In this document: positions 37,248 through 49,000 of the stretch, in pieces
Layout: every line of letters begins with the position of its first letter
Position numbering within the stretch: position 1 is the stretch's first letter
Source of the DNA: Nothopassalora personata
Taxonomy: Eukaryota; Ascomycota; Dothideomycetes; Mycosphaerellales; Mycosphaerellaceae
Reading direction: 5' to 3'
NCBI GenBank assembly: GCA_033816765.1
Contig: CM066298.1
Coordinates: 310,001-374,000 of the forward strand
DNA length: 64,000 bases
The notes under the pieces: model-generated
What the model saw: the letters and a program-made list of their open reading frames with translations, nothing else
Told to the model about the DNA's origin: nothing
Database searches by the model: none
Made by a program: the position numbers and the translations under genes

Positions 37248-37734
37248 GCGGGATTTTTTGGTGGCCTGAGGCAGCTAGGGTTGAGGTAGTGTGCGTGGTA
37301 AAGTGTTGGGACGGTGGTGAGGGGTTGTGTAGAGGTGTAATGCAAGATGTATAACGATTGTTTGGGTGTATTTCGTGATTTCAACAATGTCTTTGTAGCT
37401 TTGGTAGCTTCATTCTCACGTCCACGGAAGTTGGTCCTCAACGTCGTCGAAATCATCACGTGGTTTGAAAAAGTGCCTCCGAACAGTACAGATCATGCCC
37501 TTCTCTTTCCAATATGGAATGTACACGCACGCAACTTTCCAAAGGACCACAATCTCTTCGCTGCGTGTCGCAAACTATTTGGGCTCACCAGGAGGCTCTT
37601 GACCTTAAGCATAGGCCGCCACGAGTGCTAGAGCGACCCTACCAGAGATGAATATGCTCTGCACATAGGTTGAAGGCGGGCCCACCACCTTGAAGGACTC
37701 ACAGACCCAACATACAAGGAACAGAAAACACCAT
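37248..37734. other. Intergenic, convergent gene ends
   Basis: 487 bp between the 3' ends of the hypC-like and sulfotransferase-like genes. No coding signal or repeat was seen. Confidence 0.6.
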
Positions 37735-38803
37735 CTACTTCAACAACAACGGCCTCACAATCTCCCTCACAGCCCCCACCACAGCCTCCCTCTGCACATA
37801 CCCATACCACCCCAACCCCACCACACTCCCCACCATAATCACCAAATTCCTCACACTCCTCACAAACCTCGGCTTCATACTGCCCTCCACCCTCTTGTGA
37901 AACTCTTCCGCCACATTACCCGTCGGAAACTCCACATCGGGCACCTTCAACCCCAAAAACGCACACAACGGCCCCCACCCTTGCGTAACATCATACTCCA
38001 GAAAGTTCCCAGAGGCGTCAGCGGTTTTGGCCGCTCCACGGACCAAAGCGGCATGCTCTTTGTAGATGTCAAAGGCGTTGCGACGGATGTCATGCCGGAA
38101 GTAGTGGTCGTTGATGTACCACCAGCAGCGGTACACGGCGCGGGCTTCGGGGTCGAGGTTCATGAGGACCCAGTAGAGCCAGGATTCGCGCAGGGCGTTG
38201 GCGGTGTTTAGGGTGGATTTGTACCAGACGTCGAAGGGGCCTGCGGGGGGGGGGGGGATGGTCAGGTGAAGGGGAGGTGGGAGGGGAGGTGGAGCTTACG
38301 TTGGTTGAGGATTACCTTGGCTTCCGGGTAGGCTTCGATGAGTTCGACGGGGTAGGCGGCCGAGGGGAAGTCGGTGCAGGCCTGGTGGGCGAGGTGGGGT
38401 TAGATAGGTTGGCCCCTTCAAAGAGGAAGGATATGAAGGATATGGATTATGATGCTGCAATGGTTGTCAAGGGAATCGAGACTGACGCTGTAATCACCCA
38501 GAATCTGATCAAAGTCCTCTCTCTTCCATACTTTGCCTTTGTTCTCATACTTTGCCTGCATCGCTTCTACCCACAGCTGCGACTGCTTGTGGTTCTCCAT
38601 CGACCTCCATCCATGGTAAGTCGGGATGCCGAGAATCTCGAGAGCTTTGCACAAAGACTCTGTTCCTGAGCGAGACATGCCCAGGCAGAGAAGCTATGTA
38701 TGCATGCCGTCAACAATTGCACCCAACATTGTGGTGGTATCGGACTGACCTGCATCGGCTGCGTCCGCTTGGCGTTTCTCGGATCTCGCAGCTGGGGCGC
38801 CAT
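37735..38803 (-). CDS. Sulfotransferase-like P-loop protein with C-terminal membrane helix
   Basis: Four exons: 38803-38750, 38693-38487, 38381-38300 and 38240-37735, giving 282 residues; every junction keeps the frame. The first splice creates LLCLGMSRSGTESL, the PAPS-binding loop form of the fungal Sulfotransfer_4 family, followed by ALEILGIPTYHG. Later ACTDFPSAAYPVELIEAYPEAK, VILNQR and PFDVWYKS follow the same family. A hydrophobic segment near the C-terminus (LVIMVGSVVGLGWYGYV) suggests membrane anchoring. Intron 3 has a 12-base homopolymer (G on plus), a possible read error but not in coding sequence. It sits between hypC and hexA. Such proteins occur near fungal metabolite clusters, but I know of no sulfation step in the aflatoxin or dothistromin routes, so its role is open. 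Confidence 0.78.
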
Positions 38804-39453
38804 CTTGAATTCTTGATCGTTACAGTCCCGAAAACAGCAACAACAAGTCAAACGATATGAAGAAGATACAGCAGAGCTCGGAAATCATGAGGGATGTAGC
38901 AGATGAGCGCAGCCTTGTCGCAACGGTTGAGAGATGGCAGCAGTGGATACGGGGAGCAGGCTGACGGAACGACTCCGACGCGTTGGCGGACAGCGACGCG
39001 TGGTGGTGATATCTTCCACGAGGATTGCCACTGCGACACATGGCTATTCTGGAATGCGATAATGGCGTGCTGGGACACGTCGGACATGGCATCGAGTCCC
39101 GAAGCTCCCAGACACGAGATCCGACACTGCTCGGCCTACCTCCGGGGTCAACGACAGCATGTGATCAGACTGGCAACATGCCTCAGGCCGACACTCGACC
39201 CCAACGCCTAGCAGTCTGAGCTCATCGCTAAGGCATGGCATGCATGGCGCCGGTGGTGTCATAGTGGTCACACAGTAAAGGACGCACTTCTTGGCGCTGT
39301 AATAAGCTGAGGAAGCCATGTTACGCCTCGACAATGGATATTCACGCTTCAGCATACTATCTGCTATCATATGCCGGGAAACCTGGTGACCACCAACGCC
39401 TTCGCGCTCTGACCAAGCACGACCACTTGCCAGCCCTCAGACTGGCGTCTACC
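38804..39453. other. Intergenic: sulfotransferase promoter and hexA 3' flank
   Basis: 650 bp with only incoherent short frames. No AflR-type site, repeat or RNA gene was noticed. Confidence 0.5.
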
Positions 39454-42400
39454 CTACAACGTGTACCTCGCTGGACGGTTTTCAGCGATACCAATGGCAA
39501 CAGCAATCAAACAGTCCTCCCCATGACTGATACTCAGCTGAATGTCCTCTAGCCCGGCTTTGCGAGCCGCTCGGATGCAGTCATTGTGCAACTACCACTC
39601 GTCAGCATCCGTTCAGAGACAGGTAAACGACATCACGTACCTTCACTTTGGGCGCATCAGCACTCTTCACAATCTCAATATCCTTCATCGCAGCCCCAGC
39701 ACCTTTCGTTTGGGTATGCAGACACTTGAACACGGCCTCCTTGGCAGCCCATCGGCTGGCAAACGCCATCTTCTGGTCCAGACTCTGTCGAGCGAATTCC
39801 TTCTCCTGGTCTGTGAAGTTTCGCTCGATGAACGTCTCATTCTCATGTGCTGAGAACGCACTCAGGTCGACAAGGTCGATGCCAACGGTACTGGTATTCA
39901 GCGAGCTGCGCCCATTGGTCTGCCTCTCGATCCAAGCCTGCGCCGAGTTCGCCGCCTGAGCAAGCCCACTAGCAGCATCTGGTAGTGCATTAAGACGTTC
40001 GCCACGCACAAGGCGGGACAGTCTGGCTTTGACATCCGCGACATTGCGGATGTCTTTAGCGTCGAAGTGGTAGGATTCAGTCTCCGCAAACTCTGTGATT
40101 CTCGCGAGAGGATCCATGAAAATTCGAGACTGATCTTCTTGCTGGTACGGCGAATGATCCTGGACTTTGACGATTGCGTTCGATATCAGAGCTTTGGCGT
40201 AAGCTCTGTCAGCGACCTTGGTCCGCTTCGTCACGCGGACGCGGTAGTCTTTGTATACGTCCTCGTCAAGGGTGGCGAAGAAGTATTTCGGTGCTACGCC
40301 GACGACTTGTCCACCTTTCTGGCCGAAGCCGAAGGACGTGAGGATGAAAGCCTTCACATCCTGGACGTAAATGGGTCGTGTCGGGAAGCAGAGATGCGTA
40401 GCTGTCCGTAGTGCTGGGTCGACATTGTCTGCGTTACGGTTCGCTGGGATGATGCGCGAGTCCATGACTTGCAAGCATCCATTCAGCATCCATGCGGCCG
40501 CTGGAGCCTTCGGATGACCTGTCACGGACTTTTGGCAGATGGCCCAGAGAGGTCGTCCTGGCGTGCGACCAAGATGTGTCATCTGTTTGCAAATGACTTC
40601 CGGCTCGTTCAGGTCATTGGCCTTTGTTGAAGTTCCGTGCAGGGATACTACGTCCAGGTCATCAATGGTCAAGCCCCAGGTCTCTAAACTTGCTCGTAGA
40701 GGTGACACAGTCGGTCGCTGGCTGCGCGGGCCATATGATGATCGTCTGCTGAAGGCTGGCCCACGTGAAGATCCTGGGGGAGTCACGAGTGTCGCTGGAG
40801 TACCACAGCCGCTCTCATCATCCGAAATAGGCACCGCACTCGAACGCAGGGCACCACCAGTCTGCTCCAGGAACGACTGCAGCTGCGCTTGCCCAGTTTC
40901 CCTCGCAAACGTCAAGATGCCCTGTCCAGGCGCAGGAACCGATCTCCCAACCTTATCAGCTGCCATCGTCGACCCAGCAATGATCCCATAAACCGGCAAT
41001 CCCATCTCCAGCGCCACATCACCCCGACATAGAATCTGCACACCACACCCATGTGCCTCAACGAACCCCGATCGACTCTCAGCCGTAGGCCTCGACATCT
41101 CACTCGGCAATCGCCCCTTCGCCAGCTCCTCTTCGACATTCACAGTCGCCTTCATCATCGAGAACCCATACGACTCGTCCTCGTGGAAATCGTCAAACCC
41201 ACCCACAATGCACATCCGCGTCTTATCCGCCATGATACTCTCAAAAGCAGAGTCAATACTCTCCACACCCGTCGCGCACGCCCCCATCGGCGTCTTGATC
41301 GGCCCCGTCGCTCCGAGGAGTAACATGTTCACCCAAGCCCCCGTAGTGTTCAAATACGTCTCCTGCAGCACATCGCTCTGAATGTCCTTGTCCATGTAGA
41401 TGTCTCGGTACATTTGTCGGGTTTTGAGCGCGCCGCCCATGGAGGAGCCGAGGAAGTTTCCGAGCTCCGAGAGGTGGATGTGTTTGAAGATCTCGAGCGG
41501 GTCGGTAATCCCGGCGGAGTAGAAGGCTTCGGCTACGCAGCAGATAGTGTAGAGGGAGACCGGGTCGAGTTGGGGGATCAGGTCGGTGGGGATTCCGTAC
41601 TTTGAGGGTGACCAGCCTTTAGGCAATTGGCCGGCTACAGTGCCCCAGGTGAAGGGGATGGATTTGGGGATTTTTATGGCGGCACCGCGTTTCACCTGGA
41701 GAGCAAATCGTTAGCCGGATCGTTGCAAGAGTTGACGTGGTGGTCGGCAGCGTGTGGCGGCGCTTTCTTAAGACACGGCTTCTTGCCGCTCACTTACCTG
41801 GACTCGGCAGTTCTCGGTACCGTCTATGGGCATGATCGAGACGTTTGCGCCGTGCCGCAGTCGGAATGCCTCTGCTGTAGCGATCGAGGCTTCAAACTCG
41901 GGAAGATCTTCTTCAACCGCGATCTCATGGAGGTACTCTTTCTTGGCTGGATCGTAACCTGCGCTGCCCTCTGGATCGACGAACCTGATGCCGGTCTGAC
42001 TGCGAATCGTTTCGCTATACTTTGACTCGATATCAGCATCGTGGACGGGCTCTCCGCTCTTCGAGTCGACCCAGCCGACGTAGTATCCAGTCTTGGTTGC
42101 ACCATCGACGTGCTTGATGAGGTCCATCATCCATGCCATTTCCGTGTATCCGGTCTGGCTGAAGTCACCCTTGCTTTCGATCTCCCACCGCAGACGGGCA
42201 CTACCCCATGGACCAAGCTCGGAGAAGCCCACGACGACAACTGTCTCAGCTGGATCATTCATGTTGCGGAGATGCTCGAGTGGTGATAGCTCTGTGTCGA
42301 AGTCTGGAAGTCGTGGAAAGCCGACGGTCAGCATTGACTTCTTGGCTACCGGTGATGTGCTGGATGGTGCTGGTAGCGATTGGGTCGCTGCTCGCTCGAG

Positions 42401-45069
42401 GTCGTCTTCTGCCTTTACAGCTCTCGCGACCTCAGCTGCAGTATTGATCTCTGTTCGAGCAGATGACAAAACCTTCGCACAGTCCTCCAGGGCACTCAGA
42501 CCACCACCGAAGTCTGCCATCAGCGGTGCGTTCTCGCAAAGGTCTACGAGCTCTGAAGTCATGAGCATGGCAATGTTGAAAGCCATCTCCTGCACAGAGA
42601 ATGTCAGAACACCACGATCTTCGATCGCCTCAGCCACAATGTCATTCGAATTCATCAAGCCGGTGCCTCGTGTCCAGCCAATCTTTACGCCACAGATGGA
42701 CAGCTCGTCTGACCACGACTCTGACTGGACACGATTGAGCAGACTTTCCAATCCGAGCTTCGATTCTGCGTACATGCCGTCGCCACCGAATGTCCCATGG
42801 TTTGGTGACAGCGGCAGCAGCACCTGTGTTGGGTGGCAATCGATGGAACGATCTCGCTTGTTCTTGATGATACGACCAAGCATGCGGAAGACACTCGCCA
42901 GCATGAGTCTGTGTACAAGCTCATTCTTGGCGCCCACGTCCTGGATTTCGGTTCCACCTTCGGGCGCCGCGGCGAACGGCAGCAGTGCATCGAGGTCACG
43001 GTTGAGAGCGCCCTCGTCGTAGATGTGGTCGATCAACTTCTCGCAGTCCTTTGCACTTGCTTGGTTGAACCGTGTCAGAATAAGCTCGGATCCTTTCGCT
43101 CCGCTCTCCTCATACATCTGCTGGAAGTACTTGGCAGTCGATGATGGCTCTCGACTTGTCGTTACCACCACTCGAGCTCCTCCCTTCAGCAGGACCCGGA
43201 CCACTTCGGCGCCAATAGAGCCTTGACCGGCGCCGGTGATGAGGACATTCTTTCCGGCGAACGACATACCCGCATCAAGCGCTTTCCTGATTCGAGCCAG
43301 CATGCCGCCGGTCAAATCTGTGCTAGAAGATGCTGACTTGAGGCTGATGAATCCTGCCACTGCCGGGTTTCCGTTCAGGCTGTCTGCCTGCAGTACATCG
43401 GCGTATGCTGTGCGGCCGCTTACGCCTGGTCTTGGTACCTCTGTGAACTCGATGTCCCCGTCGTCTGAGACTGTGGTTCTTGGCCGAGTGGCCGGAAGGA
43501 GAACTTTTGCAGTCGCTTCCCGATTGATGCAGGAAGATACTGCCTTCTCTGCGCGACGAGCCAGGTCAGCTAGGCCGGGATAATTTCCTGTTTTGCTCCG
43601 CGTGCTGAGACTACGGAGCATGGCAAGCAAGCTGTCGTCTGCTCTGTTGCTGAGTCGATCGAGGAACGAGTCCAGTGCGGCAGTGTTGCATGATAGTTCC
43701 GCCTGGAGACTGCCGGAGAACAAGGCCAAGACATCTTGTCTCGCGGCGTTCCACCAGGCATTGTATCGCCGACTTTTCTTCTCGCTGAAAGTGGAAGCCA
43801 CACCGGTCAGAAAGTCCTCCGAGAACTCTGCTGTCCATGCATCGAGCTTCTGTTGCAGCTCTACTGCCAAAGCTTCCGATTCTTGAGCAGACGACGGCTT
43901 CATCAGATTGACCTGCAAGTACTGCGCTAGTGCCTGGAACTGTTTCTTGGCTAGGCTGGTGTATGTCTTGGTGAGCTCCGCCAGCACTGTCGGGTCGACC
44001 GTCCCCGAGGAGCCACTGTTTCCAGCACTACTCCGAAGCGATCGAGCTTGCAGTGTGATGCCAGCCCATTCGCCATATTTGGCTACGGTGTCGTCTAGAT
44101 ACTTCTCAGCTGCCGATGGTGAAGCAAGTCTGCTCTCTGGCTCCGAGGCGATGGCGAATAGCATTACTGCCACACTGCGCAGTGGACCAAGACCCCACTT
44201 CGAGGCGAGATACTTCCCTATGGCATCGGCATTAAAGCGAGCTGGCATCTTGGACGACACGAGCTTCGATAGTAATGCTGAAGAGACTCTGCCCAGCATA
44301 AGGCTCCCGCCACTGGCAGATGCTGGGACCAACTCCTTGAGTGGAATATCCTCTGGTCTGTCGGGAAGGTTCGTGAACTCGCTGTGGAAGTCGCCGACGA
44401 TCTCGTTCTGCAACGTCGATTTGCCGTTGCACAGCTCTTTCACTGATTTCGTGGTTGAAATGCTGAGTATTGGCTTCTTCAACTTCCTCGCCACGAGGGC
44501 TCGTACAATTTCCTCCGCTGTCACTGGTACGTCGGATATGGTCGCTGTAGGCATCATGGGCTCCAGTGTCTTGATCGCAGTCGTCTTCGCCCTCGTCAAC
44601 TGTGGTCTCTCTGGTGCAGCTTCAGGCGCTGGCTCCTCCTCCTCTGGCTGTGGTGCTTCGAGTTCGACTGGTGCATCGTACTCGTAGCAAAGCTCTTTGC
44701 TGTGTTGCGTGCTTGCAAGGAACTTCACGCTAGCTTCCGCTGGTCGTTCTGCTGACTGGATCTTTCGTTTAATGGTCTTCTGGCCCATGCCGAGCAAGAC
44801 ACTTGAAGGACCGAACTCGATGAACCGATCCACGGCATCTTTGCCTGACAGCAAGCTGTCTTGTGTATCGACCCTATGTTGTCGTCAACGAGATACCGAC
44901 AAGTTTTGATCGAGGTTACCGACCATTTTACAGGAAATGCAAACTGATGGCTACCAAGACCTATGTCAGTACACATCGACGCCACCATGGACTTGTTTCA
45001 TACGTACACAAGCAGCTCAATAAGCAATTGATGAGCAATCGTCTTGCTATCGAGCTTCTCTCTCGCCAT
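39454..45069 (-). CDS. hexA: Fatty acid synthase alpha subunit, probable HexA
   Basis: Five exons: 45069-45008, 44950-44924 (27 bp), 44873-41798, 41695-39641 and 39591-39454, giving 1785 residues. Order seen: N-terminal ELLVHQFAFPVKW-VDTQD, then RFIEFGPSSVLLGMGQ (end of the split malonyl/palmitoyl transferase). Next is the acyl carrier with Ser182 in NGKSTLQNE. The ketoreductase has LITGAGQGSIGAE (about 577-584). The ketosynthase has Cys1195 in GACATGVES and later LHGTSTKANDLNEPE. The C-terminal phosphopantetheinyl transferase (from about 1659) has VGIDLVDL, FASRWAAKEAVFK and, in the last exon, LSISHGEDCLIAVA. It works with the beta subunit transcribed divergently 1 kb away. The short length and the pathway neighbours favour the hexanoyl-making HexA over the housekeeping enzyme. 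Confidence 0.88.
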
Positions 45070-46063
45070 CTCGTCGAGATATGACCGATCGATGCTCGGA
45101 CGGGCTCATAAGATTCTGGCGTCAACGACAAAAGAAAGCACAATAATTAGATGACCACTCCACATCGCAATACAGCTCTATCTGTGACCATGGGAATAGA
45201 CTCTGGACCAATGTAGTTGCCAGCACGTGGAGAGTGAACATGTTTCGTCCTCGATGTCGGAGCGTTGCGCCTCAGCTCGGGCATGTGTTCCGATCCTGGG
45301 CTAAAGCGGCTGTTCCCGATGTCCGACGTGCTGGACACCGAGCGAGAGCTATACCAAAGTGCAGGCCAGCCTTGCCCTCGCGCAGGAACATGTGTTTATT
45401 GTGTTACAAACAGTGGATCTCGATCGCGATCTCGCATGGCACACCTCGTGACGGCTGCCCTCGTTGTCCTGGATTGGTGAACTAATAATGGTCGCCACGC
45501 TTCGTGGTCGGTACACCAGGACACCTTGTGGTCTCCGAGTGTGGCTGCAGATCACTGGCACGGTGGGCCACCATGTGTAAGTGGGCATGACCTTTGTTTG
45601 GTTTGGTGCTCAGGCAGGCGACCATCCGTACACCGGCATGCTGCATGACTGATAACTGTGCAGTCGATAATGTGAACCACAATCAGCGTGAACCATGGTG
45701 GAGCCGAGGGGGCGGCCATGACGATCTCCATCTAGCAAGATGAGCGCCAGCGAGGCTTGCGATAGGGCTGGCAGGGTCCCCGGTGTTATTGCCTACGACG
45801 TTATCGTCCGTGCCTCCTGCCATGCCCGACACTACTCTTCGTTCCCGATAGCTGAACCCTCACATCACTAGCGATACGCTCCTTTTGCTTGCGGTTTCCT
45901 GCTACATATCGCTGTCCCTGCACTTTCCCCATACCTCCCATACGTGCTTTGACTATTCTCTTCATTTTTTAGTCTGCGTTGCGACAAGGCTAGGCTGTCA
46001 AGGGTCATCATTCGGCTCAAATGATTCGACCAGTAACGACAGTGTTCGACCACTAATCGAGAT
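45070..46063. promoter_or_regulatory. hexA-hexB bidirectional promoter region
   Basis: 994 bp between two divergent start codons whose products form one complex, so shared control is likely. Scanning by eye found no exact TCG-N5-CGA site; TCGATGCTCGG at 45089-45099 is a poor partial match. No coding frame or repeat is convincing. Confidence 0.5.
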
Positions 46064-49000
46064 ATGGGCTCCAAGCACCAAGGTCGTCACGACTCCGCCC
46101 TCGTACAAGCCGCATTAGATGGCGATGCAAGAATAACTGCCGCCTTCGGTGGTCAAGGTCCTAGCAACTTGAGTTGCTTCAACAACTTGCTCGAGTAAGC
46201 TAGCACAGCAGAGGGAACTCGGAGATTCTAACGCTTGCGTAGACTCAATCAGACATATGGCTCAACGCTAAGACCTCTCATTCAAACCGCCGACGCCACA
46301 TTGAGCGAATTAGCTTCACTGCCTCATAGCAGTGGCTTCCACGAAGATGAGGGTTTCAAGATACTGGAATGGCTAGAAGACCCTACAGAAGCACCCAGCC
46401 GGGAATACCTTGCTCTGTCACCGATGAGCTTCCCGATAAACACACTAATAAGCTTGTGCAATTACTGCATCACGGTTCGAGCCCTAAAGCTCGACCCGAG
46501 CCAATTTCGAGCCATATTGCAGAGTGTTGTGGGTCATTCGCAAGGTACATTTGCTGCAGCTGCTGTGGCAAAAGCTGACAGCTGGGAATCTTTCTTGGAA
46601 GCTGCGGATTTTGCCCTTCAGATCTCCTTCTGGGTCGGTCTGGAGAGTCATACTGCCGCGCCACCAGCACATATCTCAGCTGCCGCAGTACAGGACTGTG
46701 TTGATCATGGCGAGGGACAACCCTCGTCGATGCTTGGCATTACTGGTCTCAACCGTGCTCAGGTCGAGATGCTTGTCGAACGTGTCAACAAAAGTCTCAC
46801 CAGTGAAAGTCGACATGTCCATCTTGCACTGGTCAACTCGCGGGACAAGTGTACGATCGCAGGTCCACCACAGTCTCTACGAGCGGTCTGTGTTCAGCTC
46901 CGCGAGATCCGAGCTGCCGATGGCGTTGACCAGTCACGCATACTGTTCAACAAGCGGAAGCAGGACGTCGATGCTCAATTCCTGCCTATCTCTGCTCCTT
47001 ACCACAGTGAGTATCTGAAAAAGGTCAGCAACAACGTTGTTGATGCGCTTCGAGTCGACTTGATCGGAAGTGAACTTGGAATCCCTTTGCTACATACGCA
47101 GAGCGGACGGAACCTGCAAGACTGGAAGTCTGAAAGCGTCGTTAAGGCACTCGTGAGTGCTGTCACGACTGAGGTGGTGGAGTGGCCAAGCATCTGCCAG
47201 CAGCTCGATGCTACACACATCCTCGGCTTTGGACCGGGCAACATTGGCAACCTCATCCACGAAACTACAGAAGGCACAGGGGTGCGAGTAATACAGATGA
47301 ACGACAGATCTCCCGGCGCGAGAGGCGTTGGAGCCCGTGCCGAACTCTTCTCAGACGAGATGCCTCCGCAGGCTCTGGATTGGAAACGGACTTTCGGACC
47401 CAAACTGGTTCTGGATCATCGGGGTAATGTTCAGATCCATACCAAGATGACGCATCTCCTCAATGCGCCGCCTGTCATGGTCGCCGGCATGACTCCCACA
47501 ACCGTACCATGGGACTTCGTCTCTTGTATCATGCAGGCTGGCTATCATGTGGAGCTCGCAGGTGGTGGCTACTCGATCGAGGCACATTTCGAGAAAGCAC
47601 TTCGAAAATTGGCTGCCAGCATACCGATATATCGTGGCATCACATGCAATCTGCTTTATGCCAGTCCGCAGACCATCGCTTGGCAAGTTGCCGTCCTACG
47701 TCGACTGGTAAAGGAAGGGATTCCCGTTGAGGGTGTCGCCATTGGAGCCGGCATCCCATCTCCAGACGTCGTGAGAGAGTACATCGAGTCGATTGGGCTC
47801 AAACATATTTCCTTCAAGCCAGGCTCGTTAGCCGCAATTGATGAAGTGATTGAGATTGCCCAGGCACATCCTAACTTTCCCATTGGCCTCCAGTGGACGG
47901 GAGGACGAGCCGGAGGACATCACTCTCATGAAGACTTCCACCTGCCTATACTCAAAGCCTATCCGCGCATTCGCAGATGTGCCAATATCGTCCTCATCGC
48001 TGGAAGTGGCTTCGGAGGAGGTTCTGACACCTGGCCATACATTTCTGGAGACTGGTCAAAGCCCTTCGGCTATGCACCTATGCCGTTCGACGGAGTACTG
48101 CTTGGCAGTCGAATGATGGTCGCTAAAGAGGCTCACACATCACCTCAGGCCAAAGAGCTCATCACTCAAACTGAAGGCGTCGGTGATCACGACTGGCATG
48201 GCTCCTTCGACGCACCGACCGGTGGAGTGATCACGATCACTTCTGAGCATGGTCAGCCTATACACATGCTGGCGACACGAGGCGTCATGCTGTGGAAAGA
48301 CTTTGACAAGCGCATATTCTCAATCAAGGATGCGACCAAACGGCTGAGCTACCTAAGGTCACACCGCGAAGAAATCATCTCTAAACTGAACAGAGACTAC
48401 CAGAAGCCATGGTTTGGCGTCAACGGCAACGGCCAAGATGTGGACCTCGACAGCATGACGTATCGTGAAGTGCTCGGTAGGATGTGCCAACTCATGTCTC
48501 GAGGAGACAAGGGCTGGATCGATCCCTCTTGGCTCGATATGGTTCATGACTTTGTGCAACTTGCTGGCGAACGCTTCGGTTGCCATGTTGATACGCGTGC
48601 CACGAAGTCAACCGACGTTCGCACCGGGTTCGAAAGAGTTCTTGGTGATAATATCGACGCAACTGTGTATCCTGAAGATGTCGCTCTCGTAATGGAGGTG
48701 TTCAGAAGGCGTGGAAGAAAACCTGTGCCTTTCGTTCCAGCATTGGATGAGAACTTCGAGACATGGTGTAAGAAGGATTCTCTCTGGCAGTCAGAGGATG
48801 TCGACTCCCTGGTGGATAAGGATGTTCAGCGTGCTTGTATCATACAAGGGCCAGTCGCGGTTCGACACTCGACTATTCAGGACGAGCCGGTGCAGGACAT
48901 ATTGGACAATATCTGCAGCTTCCACATCGAGAGCCTTTCGAAGGATGGTGAGGTACCCGTTTCAGCCGGAAAGCAGGATCTTGGAAGGCCGGGATCCATC

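Noticed and set aside
38241..38252. Homopolymer run breaking the sulfotransferase-like gene
   Set aside because: It lies inside intron 3, so frame is not affected.
42093..43022. Long plus-strand frame of 309 codons
   Set aside because: Shadow of hexA exon 3; composition is that of an antisense third-position frame, with no motif.
45089..45099. AflR-type site near the hexA start (TCGATGCTCGG)
   Set aside because: Ends CGG and fails two defined consensus positions.
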